9,175 nucleotides of DNA from an uncultured Clostridia bacterium (GTDB taxonomy: Bacteria; Bacillota; Clostridia; Oscillospirales; Oscillospiraceae): positions 1-9,175 of the forward strand of contig CAMHRJ010000068.1 of the NCBI GenBank assembly GCA_946187475.1, in the 5' to 3' direction. This document shows positions 1 through 7,129 of the stretch, piece by piece (position 1 is the stretch's first letter; each line of letters starts with the position of its first letter). A program made the position numbers and the translations under genes. Below the pieces are notes generated by a model, which saw nothing but the letters and a program-made list of their open reading frames with translations, was not told the origin of the DNA and made no database searches.

Positions 1-370
1 GGCAAGGATAACGGGTAACGCCCGCCAGGGGTGACCCTCGGACAAGTGCAACAGAGAGATACCGCCTCATTGTTTCACCAACAATGCTTGCCATTTTTGG
101 TGAGGACGAGGTGCAGTGAAATGAGCGAGCTTCCGTACTGGTACGAAAGCGAGGGATATGGAACTTGCACCGAGGTAAGGGTGGAAACGTGCGGTAAGAG
201 CGCACGCGCCGTCTGGAGACAGTGCGGTGATGTAAACTCTATCCGGAGCAACACCGTGGAGGGACATATGGCTGGCCCGGCCGTCCCGGGGAGGTGGCTG
301 GAGCGCATCGGCAACGGTGCGCCTAGATAGATGGCTGTCGATTACAGAACCCGGCTTACAGACCCGCTCC
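1..370 (+). ncRNA. rnpB: RNase P RNA, bacterial class A (5' truncated by window edge)
   Basis: This is the catalytic RNA of ribonuclease P, which removes 5' leaders from precursor tRNAs. Several conserved class A blocks are visible in order: the GGGTAACGCCCGCC segment near the start (13-26), the GTGCAACAGAGAGATACCGCC block (46-66), GGTAAGGGTGGAAACGTGCGG followed by TAAGAGCGCAC (175-206), GTAAACTCTATCCGGAGCAA (231-250), GCCTAGATAGATGGCTGTCG (321-340), and the 3' signature ACAGAACCCGGCTTACA near 344-360. Between the second and third blocks a 7-bp hairpin (CATTGTT/AACAATG, 68-86) fits a family stem. The conserved 5' block around GAGGAAAGTCCGGGCT is absent, so the gene begins before position 1. 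The 3' end is placed just before the terminator and may be off by a few bases. Open reading frames across this stretch on both strands are incidental. Confidence 0.96.
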
Positions 371-404
371 AAAGAAACGCGACGCGAAAGCGTCGCGTTT
401 CTTT
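371..404 (+). terminator. Intrinsic terminator of rnpB
   Basis: A perfect 15-bp inverted repeat (371-385 with 390-404) is closed by a GAAA tetraloop. The GC-rich core is flanked by AAAGAAA on the left arm and TTTCTTT on the right arm, so the U-rich tract is part of the stem. It lies immediately after the conserved 3' end of the RNase P RNA. Because the arms are A-rich and T-rich it could also work on the opposite strand. Confidence 0.93.
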
Positions 405-460
405 GATCATAAATTTGGAAATTCCTGAACAGATTTGATTGAAAAAATTGCGCTTTCTGC

Positions 461-489
461 TTGAAACCTCTAGTAAAATCCGATATAAT
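461..489 (+). promoter_or_regulatory. Sigma-A promoter of the ybaK-uvrA operon
   Basis: A TTGAAA -35 element (461-466) is separated by exactly 17 bases from a perfect TATAAT -10 element (484-489). Transcription would start near 496, about 30 bases before the ybaK start codon. It is the only good promoter seen ahead of the six-gene run. Its position also rules out a TTG start at 439 for ybaK, because that codon would lie upstream of the transcript. Confidence 0.9.
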
Positions 490-528
490 AAATTGTTACC
501 TTATGTCCGTCGATGGGAGATGAACCTC

Positions 529-1020
529 ATGGCAAAAAAGGAAGCAGACAAGACCAACGTCATGCGTGTCCTGGAGCAGAAAAAGATTCTCTACACGCCC
601 CACAGCTATCCCCACGGGGACGAGGCGGTGGATGGCGTCACGGTGGCTGGAATGATCGGTGTTTCTCCCGAGCGCGTGTTCAAGACGCTGGTTGCCCGGG
701 GCGCCAGTAAGACGCCCTATGTGTTCGTGATCCCCGTCTGCGGCGAGTTGGACCTCAAGAAAGCCGCTAAAGCGGTGGGGGAGAAGTCCATCGCCATGCT
801 CCACGTCAGCGAGCTGACCCCGCTCACGGGCTACGTTCGCGGCGGCTGTTCACCCATTGGCATGAAAAAGCAGTTTCAGACGGTGTTTGATGCTTCGGCG
901 CTCCAGCAGGAGACCATCCTCGTCAGCGCCGGGAAGATCGGTGCCCAGGTGGAAACTGCACCCCAGAACCTGATCGACATTACCCGCGGGAGCACTGCGG
1001 ACCTTATTACTGAATCATAA
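529..1020 (+). CDS. ybaK: Cys-tRNA(Pro)/Cys-tRNA(Cys) deacylase, YbaK/EbsC family
   Basis: This cytoplasmic editing enzyme hydrolyses cysteine mistakenly attached to tRNA(Pro), acting in trans to prolyl-tRNA synthetase. The 163-residue product matches the family's usual length of about 160. Visible family hallmarks are the N-terminal YTPHSYPHG stretch (22-30), the VFKTL motif with the conserved substrate-binding lysine K52, the loop GGCSPIGMKK (105-114), and SAGKIG (133-138), equivalent to the usual SAG(R/K)xG. The ATG at 529 is chosen because GGGAG at 515-519 sits nine bases upstream; a TTG at 439 lies upstream of the promoter, and an ATG at 520 is too close to the ribosome binding site. It is the first gene of the operon, 15 bases before uvrA. 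The family assignment is firm; the preferred tRNA substrate is inferred from family knowledge. Confidence 0.93.
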   Translation: MAKKEADKTNVMRVLEQKKILYTPHSYPHGDEAVDGVTVAGMIGVSPERVFKTLVARGASKTPYVFVIPVCGELDLKKAAKAVGEKSIAMLHVSELTPLTGYVRGGCSPIGMKKQFQTVFDASALQQETILVSAGKIGAQVETAPQNLIDITRGSTADLITES

Positions 1021-1035
1021 CCCCAGGAGGAAACG

Positions 1036-3858
1036 ATGCGCGATAGTATCTCCGTGAAAGGCGCACGGGAAAATAACCTGAAAAACATTGACGTCGAGAT
1101 TCCGAGAGACAAGCTCGTTGTCATCACCGGCCTCTCCGGATCCGGCAAATCCAGTCTCGCCTTCGACACAATCTTCGCCGAAGGCCAGAGGCGTTATATT
1201 GAAAGCCTTTCGTCCTATGCCCGTATGTTCCTCGGACAGATGGACAAGCCAGACGTGGACTCCATTGACGGCATGTCTCCGGCCATTTCCATCGACCAGA
1301 AAACCACCAGTCACAACCCCCGCTCTACGGTGGGTACGGTGACGGAGATCTATGACTATCTCCGTCTGCTGTGGGCCCGTGTTGGCATTCCGCACTGCCC
1401 CAACTGCGGCAAAGAGATTCGGCAGCAGACCGTGGATCAGATCGTGGATCAGATCAAGGCACTGCCGGAGGCCACCCGCGTGCAGATCCTTGCCCCGGTG
1501 GTTCGTGCCCGGAAGGGCGAGTATGCCAAGGTGTTCGAGGATGCTCGCCGCAGCGGTTATGTCCGTGTCCGGGTGGACGGCAGCATTTATGATCTCTCCG
1601 AAGAGATCAAGCTGGACAAGAACCTGAAGCACAACATCGAGATCGTGGTGGACCGTCTGGTGATTCGACCGGACATGAATCGCCGCCTCACCGACGCGGT
1701 GGAGACCGCCTCGGCCCTTTCTGGCGGCATCGTGCTGGCGGATGTGCTGGATCTGAACCAGGAGCTTCTGTTCAGCCAGAATTACGCCTGCGAGGATTGC
1801 GGCATTTCCATCGAGGAAATCACGCCGCGCATGTTCTCCTTCAACAATCCCTATGGCGCATGCCCCACCTGCAGCGGCCTTGGCACTCAGCTGCGCGTAG
1901 ACCCGGAATTGATCGTCCCGAATCCGTCCATCTCTCTTCTGGACGGCGCCGTTGTGGCCAGCGGCTGGGCAAAACCCAAAGAGGATACCGTCAGCCGCAT
2001 GTATTTCGAGGCCATTGCCCGGAAATACCGCTTTAAGCTTTCCACACCCTTCCGGGATATTCCGAAGCCGGCCCAGGATGTGATCTTCTATGGAACCGGC
2101 GATGAGAAGCTGACCCTCCGCTATGAAAGCGACCACGGCAACGGTACGCTGACGCGGCCCTTTGAGGGCATCGTGAACAATCTGGAGCGCCGCTATCAGG
2201 AGTCCCAGAGCCCCGGCATGCGCACGGACCTGGAGGCCAGTATGGCCGAGATCGAGTGCCCGGACTGCAAGGGCGCCCGTCTGAAAAAAGAAGTCCTGGC
2301 CGTCACCATCGGCGGAATGAATCTTTCGGATTTCACGCAGCTTTCTATCACGGAAGAGCTGGCGTTTCTGGATTCTGTCACCTTCTCGGAGAAGGAGACC
2401 ATGATTGCGGAGACCATTCTCCGGGAGCTTCGTTCCCGCCTCCAGTTTCTGCAGGACGTGGGTCTCCAGTATCTGACCCTCTCCCGTACTGCGTCTACGC
2501 TCTCCGGCGGTGAGAGTCAGCGCATCCGTCTGGCGACCCAGATCGGTTCCTCACTGATGGGCGTGCTGTATATCCTCGACGAGCCCAGCATCGGCCTCCA
2601 CCAGCGGGACAACGAAAAGCTGCTGCATACGCTGTTCCGGCTGCGAGACCTGGGAAACACCCTGGTGGTGGTCGAGCACGACGAGGATACCATGCGCGCT
2701 GCCGACCACATCATCGACATCGGCCCCGGGGCCGGCATTCACGGCGGAAACGTGGTTGCTCAGGGCACGGCGGAGGATATCTGCGCCTGCGAGGAATCCG
2801 TCACGGGTCAGTATCTCTCCGGGAAGAAGGAGATTCCGGTTCCGGCAGTTCGCCGCGCGGGAAACGGTCATGCGCTGGTCATTCGCGGCGCCAGCCACAA
2901 CAACCTGAAAAACATCGATGTCAGCATCCCGCTGGGCGTCATGACCTGCGTCACCGGCGTGTCCGGCAGCGGGAAGTCTTCTCTGATCAACGAGATCCTC
3001 TATAAAAAGCTGGCGGCCGAGCTCCATCGGGCCAAGACCCGTCCGGGCAAGTGCGAAGGAATTGACGGCATTGAGTACATCGACAAGATCATTGCCATCG
3101 ATCAGAGTCCCATTGGACGTTCACCCCGCTCCAACCCTGCAACCTATACCGGCCTCTTTGACGATATTCGCCAGCTCTTTGCCTCTACCCAGGATGCGAA
3201 GCTGCGCGGGTATGGTGCGGGACGGTTTTCCTTCAACGTCCGCGGCGGCCGCTGCGAGGCCTGCGCCGGCGACGGTTTGCTGAAGATCGAAATGCACTTC
3301 CTGCCGGATGTCTACGTCCCCTGTGAGGTGTGCCATGGCGCCCGTTATAACCGCGAGACGCTGGAGGTGCGCTTCAAGGGTAAGAATATCGCCGACGTGC
3401 TGGACATGACCATCGAAGAGGCGCTGGATTTCTTCCAGAACCAGCAGAAGATTCGCGATCGGCTCCAGACCCTGTGTGACGTTGGCCTGGGCTATGTGAA
3501 GCTTGGCCAGCCTGCAACCACGCTCTCCGGCGGGGAAGCCCAGCGCATCAAGCTGGCCACCGAGCTCAGCCGCAGAAGCACTGGAAGAACGATTTACGTT
3601 CTGGACGAGCCCACCACGGGCCTGCACATTGCGGACGTCCACCGGCTGACAGATATGCTTATGAAGCTCACCGACGCGGGCAATACCGTGGTCGTCATCG
3701 AGCATAATTTGCACGTCATCAAGGTGGCCGATCATATCATTGACCTGGGCCCCGAAGGCGGCGATCAGGGCGGCTATGTGGTCTTTTCCGGCACGCCGGA
3801 GGACTGCGCCAAATGCCCGGAGAGCTTTACGGGCCAGTTCTTGAAAACTGTCCTCTGA
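1036..3858 (+). CDS. uvrA: Excinuclease ABC subunit A (UvrA)
   Basis: UvrA is the damage-sensing ATPase of nucleotide excision repair. As a dimer it finds distorted DNA and loads UvrB. The 940-residue length is typical of the family. Two ABC-type ATPase modules are complete: Walker A GLSGSGKSS (32-40, K38) and GVSGSGKSS (641-649, K647); signature motifs LSGGESQ (489-495) and LSGGEAQ (830-836); Walker B LDEP at 514-517 and 856-859. Three pairs of cysteine motifs fit the zinc modules: C121/C124 with C408/C411; C252/C255 with C276/C279; and C740/C743 with C763/C766. The last is the DNA-binding zinc finger. The start is fixed by AGGAGG at 1025-1030, five bases before ATG. uvrB is often next to uvrA in Firmicutes, but here the upstream neighbour is ybaK and no uvrB is in the window. 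Confidence 0.99.
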   Translation: MRDSISVKGARENNLKNIDVEIPRDKLVVITGLSGSGKSSLAFDTIFAEGQRRYIESLSSYARMFLGQMDKPDVDSIDGMSPAISIDQKTTSHNPRSTVGTVTEIYDYLRLLWARVGIPHCPNCGKEIRQQTVDQIVDQIKALPEATRVQILAPVVRARKGEYAKVFEDARRSGYVRVRVDGSIYDLSEEIKLDKNLKHNIEIVVDRLVIRPDMNRRLTDAVETASALSGGIVLADVLDLNQELLFSQNYACEDCGISIEEITPRMFSFNNPYGACPTCSGLGTQLRVDPELIVPNPSISLLDGAVVASGWAKPKEDTVSRMYFEAIARKYRFKLSTPFRDIPKPAQDVIFYGTGDEKLTLRYESDHGNGTLTRPFEGIVNNLERRYQESQSPGMRTDLEASMAEIECPDCKGARLKKEVLAVTIGGMNLSDFTQLSITEELAFLDSVTFSEKETMIAETILRELRSRLQFLQDVGLQYLTLSRTASTLSGGESQRIRLATQIGSSLMGVLYILDEPSIGLHQRDNEKLLHTLFRLRDLGNTLVVVEHDEDTMRAADHIIDIGPGAGIHGGNVVAQGTAEDICACEESVTGQYLSGKKEIPVPAVRRAGNGHALVIRGASHNNLKNIDVSIPLGVMTCVTGVSGSGKSSLINEILYKKLAAELHRAKTRPGKCEGIDGIEYIDKIIAIDQSPIGRSPRSNPATYTGLFDDIRQLFASTQDAKLRGYGAGRFSFNVRGGRCEACAGDGLLKIEMHFLPDVYVPCEVCHGARYNRETLEVRFKGKNIADVLDMTIEEALDFFQNQQKIRDRLQTLCDVGLGYVKLGQPATTLSGGEAQRIKLATELSRRSTGRTIYVLDEPTTGLHIADVHRLTDMLMKLTDAGNTVVVIEHNLHVIKVADHIIDLGPEGGDQGGYVVFSGTPEDCAKCPESFTGQFLKTVL

Positions 3859-3867
3859 ACACGTCAA

Positions 3868-3896
3868 TCCCGCTTCCGGAATAGAATGCCGCGGGA
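3868..3896 (+). promoter_or_regulatory. Hairpin overlapping the ribosome binding site of the small membrane protein gene
   Basis: TCCCGC (3868-3873) can pair with GCGGGA (3891-3896), enclosing a 17-base loop that contains the palindrome TTCCGGAA (3874-3881). The right arm overlaps the start of the GGGAGGGG ribosome binding site (3893-3900) for the ATG at 3907. No T tract follows, so this is not an intrinsic terminator. A role in lowering translation of the next gene is possible but is inference from a short stem. Confidence 0.35.
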
Positions 3897-3906
3897 GGGG
3901 ATTGTC

Positions 3907-4209
3907 ATGCTGCAAAACCTGATTTCGATTCTGCTTCTGGTGCTGCTGGCCGCATGTATCAAATTGCTGGCAAGCTGCCATTTGCATTCCATTGAGCCCG
4001 GCGCGGATACGAAGCTGAAGCTCATCATTGAGGCGAAGGACGCTGCGCCGGAGCTGGAAATGCTGCTGAAAAACCTGCTTTGGATGCGGCGGAATCGATT
4101 GCTCCGTACGGAACTTTCCGTGCGGGACATGGGCCTTGATCCCGAGGCCCGAGCTCTGGCGCAAAAAATGTGCCATAATGATCATATACCATTCATTGAG
4201 AGGGAGTGA
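3907..4209 (+). CDS. Small membrane-anchored protein of unknown function
   Basis: I do not recognise a named family. The 100-residue product starts with a hydrophobic segment (about residues 5-23, rich in Leu, Ile and Val) that looks like a membrane anchor. A soluble, charged part of about 70 residues follows, including LKLIIEAKDAAPELEMLL and a conserved-looking tail RDMGLDPEARALA. LAAC at 14-17 fits a lipobox, but there is no positive charge ahead of it and the sequence stays hydrophobic after the cysteine, so a plain membrane anchor is as likely. ATG 3907 is chosen because GGGAGGGG (3893-3900) lies six bases upstream; an ATG at 3886 would place that site inside the gene. It lies 48 bases after uvrA and ends four bases before recD2, which supports a real, co-translated gene. 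The soluble part could be an alpha/beta fold, but no catalytic motif is visible. Confidence 0.75.
   Translation: MLQNLISILLLVLLAACIKLLASCHLHSIEPGADTKLKLIIEAKDAAPELEMLLKNLLWMRRNRLLRTELSVRDMGLDPEARALAQKMCHNDHIPFIERE
4201..4206 (+). promoter_or_regulatory. Ribosome binding site fixing the GTG start of recD2
   Basis: AGGGAG lies seven bases before GTG 4214 and overlaps the last codons of the upstream small gene. No comparable site precedes the in-frame TTG at 4136, which would put 26 extra residues without family resemblance at the N-terminus. Termination at 4207-4209 four bases ahead of the start suggests translational coupling. Confidence 0.8.
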
Positions 4210-4213
4210 CCCC

Positions 4214-6436
4214 GTGGAGGAAGCGCAAAGTCAAAATCTCGCTGAGCTCAGCGGGAGCATTGCCTCCGTCATTTATCAAAACGAAGAAAACGGCTACGCC
4301 ATCCTCCGCATGGAGGTGGACGATGGCAGCCAGGCCACAGTGCTGGGCTGCATCCCGTATGCCGCCCCCGGGGAGCTGATGACCGCTGTTGGCAGCTGGG
4401 TCAAGCACCCGACCCATGGCGAGCAGTTCAAGGCCGAATTTGTAGAGCGCACCATGCCGGAGAGCGCCGAGGCCATCTTCCGATATCTCTCAGGCCGAAC
4501 GGTGCGGGGTATCGGTCCGGCCACCGCTTCGCTGCTGGTTTCCCGTTTTGGCTCCGACACCCTGAATGTATTGGAGTATCAGCCGGAAAAGCTCACAGAG
4601 ATCAAAGGTATTTCCGCCCAGAAGGCGAAGGAGATTTCCCGCCAGTTCCGCCAGCAGGTAGGTCTGCGGCGATTGATCGAGCTGCTGGCCGCGGCATCCA
4701 TCCGCCCGGTGGTCGCGGTGCGTATGTATCAGTTTTATGGCGACAAGGCCATGGAGCTGGTGCAGGAGAATCCCTACATTCTTGCCACGGATTTGATCGG
4801 CGCTACCTTTGCCGAAGCGGACGCTTTGGCCCTGAGCCATGGATTTGCCGGGGACAGCCCTGAGCGCGTGGCGGCTGCAGCAGAATTTGAACTCAGCTAC
4901 AACGCACGCAACGGGCATTGCTTCATTCCGAGAAACAAGCTGATCGCGGCTACCTCGCAGCTGATCAATGTGCCGGAATCCCTGGTGGATATGTGCCTGG
5001 ACGAGCAGTTCAACCTGGGCGCTATCGTCTGTGAGCGCGTGGTCAATGTGGAGGGGTGCTATCTCTCCCGCATCTATGAGGATGAATGCGAGGTTTCCCG
5101 CCGATTGCTTTTGATGGCGGAGGAGACCTACCGCTACGAACAGAATTACGACGCCATTACAGCCAAGATCGAGCAGCAGCTGGAAATCCAGCTGGCAGAA
5201 CAGCAGAAGCAGGCCGTGGTGCTGGCCTGCCACCATCAGGTGATCGCCATCACCGGCGGTCCCGGCACCGGCAAGACCACCTCCATCCGCGCGATTCTGG
5301 CGTTGTTTGAGTCTCTTCGGCTGGAGACGCTGCTGGCCGCACCCACCGGCCGGGCGGCCAAACGCATGAGCGAGCTCACCGGGCAGAACGCCCAGACCAT
5401 CCATCGGCTGCTGGGCGCCGGCATGTCCGAGGATCGCCAAAGCATCGTGTTTGGCCATGATGAGGAAGAGCCCCTGGAGTGTGACGCCGTGATCCTGGAC
5501 GAGTGTTCCATGGTGGACATCTCCCTCATGAGCGCTCTGCTGAAAGCCCTGCCGCCGGAGTGCAGACTCATTCTGGTGGGCGACGCCGACCAGCTTCCCT
5601 CTGTGGGGCCCGGCTGCATGTTTGCCGACGTGATCCGCTCCGGGAAAATCCCTTCCATCCGTCTGACGGAGATTTTCCGCCAGTCCGCGGGCAGCCAGAT
5701 CGTCTCCTATGCCCACGCCATCAATCGCGGTCAGCATCCGCCGCTGCTGCGCAACCAGGGCGACTTCTTCTTCCTGCGCCGAAACGATCCGGAAAAGGCG
5801 GTGGAGACCATCGTGGAGCTATGCTCTCAGCGCCTGCCGCAGAAAATGGGCATCCCCGCCTCGGAGATTCAGGTACTGACGCCGACCCGGCGCAGGGAGC
5901 TGGGCTCCGTGGCGCTGAACGCGCGGCTCCAGGCGGTGCTGAATCCCCAGAGCGACAAAAAGACTGAATACAGCTTCGGAGAGGTGGTTTTCCGGGAGGG
6001 AGACCGCGTCATGCAGATCCGAAACGATTATGATATCATGCTCAAGACCCCGGGCGGCCTGACCTGCGGTTTGGGCGTCTTCAACGGCGATGTGGGACAG
6101 ATTCTCACCATCGACCGCGCCACGGAAACCCTGGTGGTGGACTATGACGGAAAATATGCCACTTACGGCTTTGAGCAGCTCAATGAGCTGGAGCATGCCT
6201 GGGCCATGACGGTCCACAAATCTCAGGGCAGTGAGTATCGGGCGGTCATCCTGTCCGTCGGCAGAGCCGGTCCCATGCTCCTGACCCGCAGCGTCCTTTA
6301 TACCGCCATCACCCGCGCCAAATCTCTCCTGATCGCCGTGGGTGAGCCGGAAATTGCCGAGCGCATGATCGACCAGAACAAGCAGGGCAGACGCTACAGC
6401 GGTCTCAGAGCCCGACTCTGCGGTGAATGCGGATGA
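4214..6436 (+). CDS. recD2: RecD2-type ATP-dependent 5'-3' DNA helicase
   Basis: RecD2 is a superfamily 1B helicase found in bacteria without a RecBCD-style RecD. It unwinds DNA 5' to 3' and is linked to recombination, mismatch repair and replication-fork maintenance. The 740-residue protein starts with an OB-like segment (about 10-80), followed by helix-hairpin-helix repeats (about 92-145, including RTVRGIGPATASLL and LTEIKGISAQKAKE). The helicase motifs follow: Walker A GGPGTGKTT (348-356, K354), AAPTGR (375-380), motif II DECSMVD (429-435), GDADQLP (456-462), EIFRQ (486-490), HKSQGSE (668-674) and TAITRAK (697-703). Motif II has Cys where Ala or Ser is more usual; this is unlikely to be disabling because the D and E are intact. 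GTG start and coupling to the upstream gene are supported by AGGGAG at 4201-4206. The stop overlaps the comFC start as ATGA. Confidence 0.97.
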   Translation: MEEAQSQNLAELSGSIASVIYQNEENGYAILRMEVDDGSQATVLGCIPYAAPGELMTAVGSWVKHPTHGEQFKAEFVERTMPESAEAIFRYLSGRTVRGIGPATASLLVSRFGSDTLNVLEYQPEKLTEIKGISAQKAKEISRQFRQQVGLRRLIELLAAASIRPVVAVRMYQFYGDKAMELVQENPYILATDLIGATFAEADALALSHGFAGDSPERVAAAAEFELSYNARNGHCFIPRNKLIAATSQLINVPESLVDMCLDEQFNLGAIVCERVVNVEGCYLSRIYEDECEVSRRLLLMAEETYRYEQNYDAITAKIEQQLEIQLAEQQKQAVVLACHHQVIAITGGPGTGKTTSIRAILALFESLRLETLLAAPTGRAAKRMSELTGQNAQTIHRLLGAGMSEDRQSIVFGHDEEEPLECDAVILDECSMVDISLMSALLKALPPECRLILVGDADQLPSVGPGCMFADVIRSGKIPSIRLTEIFRQSAGSQIVSYAHAINRGQHPPLLRNQGDFFFLRRNDPEKAVETIVELCSQRLPQKMGIPASEIQVLTPTRRRELGSVALNARLQAVLNPQSDKKTEYSFGEVVFREGDRVMQIRNDYDIMLKTPGGLTCGLGVFNGDVGQILTIDRATETLVVDYDGKYATYGFEQLNELEHAWAMTVHKSQGSEYRAVILSVGRAGPMLLTRSVLYTAITRAKSLLIAVGEPEIAERMIDQNKQGRRYSGLRARLCGECG

Positions 6437-7086
6437 AACTTCTGAATCTGCTGGTGGATTTAATCTTTCCACCCAAGTGCGCATTCTGCCACAAAATTGT
6501 CAAAGACGGTACCATCCTGATTTGTGAGGAGTGCGAAAAGAATCTGCCGACTACGCGTGACTTCGGCAGGCAGAAGATTGAATTTGTCTCTCAATGCGTC
6601 GCGCCGCTCTACTATGAGGATGATGTGCGCGAATCGCTTCGACGCTTTAAGTTTGCAGGCTGCAGCGGCTACGCCAAGGCCTATGCGCCCATGGTGGCCG
6701 ACTGCATCCGCCAGACGATCTTGGACCAGTTCGACATCCTGTCCTGGGTCCCGGTCAGCCGCCAGCGTCTGCGCAAACGCGGCTATGATCAGGCGGAGCT
6801 GCTGGCGAAGGCCGTGGCAAAGGAGCTTGGGCTCCGGGCAGAGCCGGTCCTGAAGAAAAAGCGCAATACGCCGCCGCAGTCCCGGACCGGCAGCGCGGAA
6901 AAGCGCCGTGCCAACATTGCCGGAGCTTACGCCGTGCGCAATCCGGAATTGGTGCGCGGAAAACGGGTTCTGCTGCTGGACGATATCGTTACCACGGGCT
7001 CCACGGTGCGGGAGTGCGCCAAGACCTTGGGCCTTGCCGGAGCGGACGCGGTGCTCTGCGCGGCAGTTGCCCGGAAACGAGAATGA
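6433..7086 (+). CDS. comFC: ComFC family phosphoribosyltransferase-like DNA uptake protein
   Basis: ComFC (ComF/GntX family) helps bring transforming single-stranded DNA into the cytoplasm and, in studied relatives, joins a zinc-ribbon to a phosphoribosyltransferase fold. The 217-residue protein has the paired cysteines C16/C19 and C31/C34 for the zinc ribbon. It also has the family stretches WVPVSRQRLRKRGYDQAELL (105-124) and RNTPPQSRTGSAEKRRANI (144-162), and the PRPP-binding loop LLLDDIVTTGST (180-191). The ATG at 6433 is preferred because it overlaps the recD2 stop as ATGA and has GGTGA (6422-6426) six bases upstream; ATG 6427, two codons earlier, abuts that site. comFA, its frequent partner, is not in the window. 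Since comFC occurs in many bacteria not known to be competent, a broader role in DNA handling is possible, and the repair-gene company fits that. Confidence 0.94.
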   Translation: MKLLNLLVDLIFPPKCAFCHKIVKDGTILICEECEKNLPTTRDFGRQKIEFVSQCVAPLYYEDDVRESLRRFKFAGCSGYAKAYAPMVADCIRQTILDQFDILSWVPVSRQRLRKRGYDQAELLAKAVAKELGLRAEPVLKKKRNTPPQSRTGSAEKRRANIAGAYAVRNPELVRGKRVLLLDDIVTTGSTVRECAKTLGLAGADAVLCAAVARKRE

Positions 7087-7091
7087 AACAC

Positions 7092-7111
7092 ACAGGATCG
7101 GGCGATCCTGT
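7092..7111 (+). promoter_or_regulatory. Intergenic hairpin between comFC and the mreB-like gene
   Basis: ACAGGATC (7092-7099) and GATCCTGT (7104-7111) form a perfect 8-bp stem with a GGGC loop, just after the comFC stop and six bases before the GGAGGA ribosome binding site (7117-7122). No T run follows, so it is not a standard terminator. It could protect or process the mRNA between the two genes, or be a small operator; the sequence alone does not decide. Confidence 0.4.
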
Positions 7112-7129
7112 TATACGGAGGAACAGTAT

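Noticed and set aside
31..372. Short open frames on both strands in the first 370 bases
   Set aside because: The region is RNase P RNA; the frames cut across its conserved blocks.
427..440. Possible LexA/DinR box (GAAC half-site) ahead of the ybaK-uvrA operon
   Set aside because: GAAC is followed four bases later by TTGA, not GTTC or GTTT, so only a half-site is present.
1015..2136. Long minus-strand open frame (373 codons) opposite uvrA
   Set aside because: It is a mirror of the GC-rich codon pattern of uvrA, has no recognisable motif, and lies entirely over a certain gene.
3121..4185. Minus-strand open frame (354 codons) spanning the uvrA end and the small gene
   Set aside because: It overlaps two genes and their spacing signals; its composition is typical of antisense shadow.
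4490..5737. Long minus-strand open frame (415 codons) opposite recD2
   Set aside because: Rich in His, Gln and Gly as expected from antisense of this codon use; no family resemblance, and recD2 motifs cover the same bases.
6908..7129. Upstream extension of the mreB-like gene by 74 codons
   Set aside because: It runs through comFC in another frame, and GGAGGA sits right before ATG 7130 where MreB homology begins.
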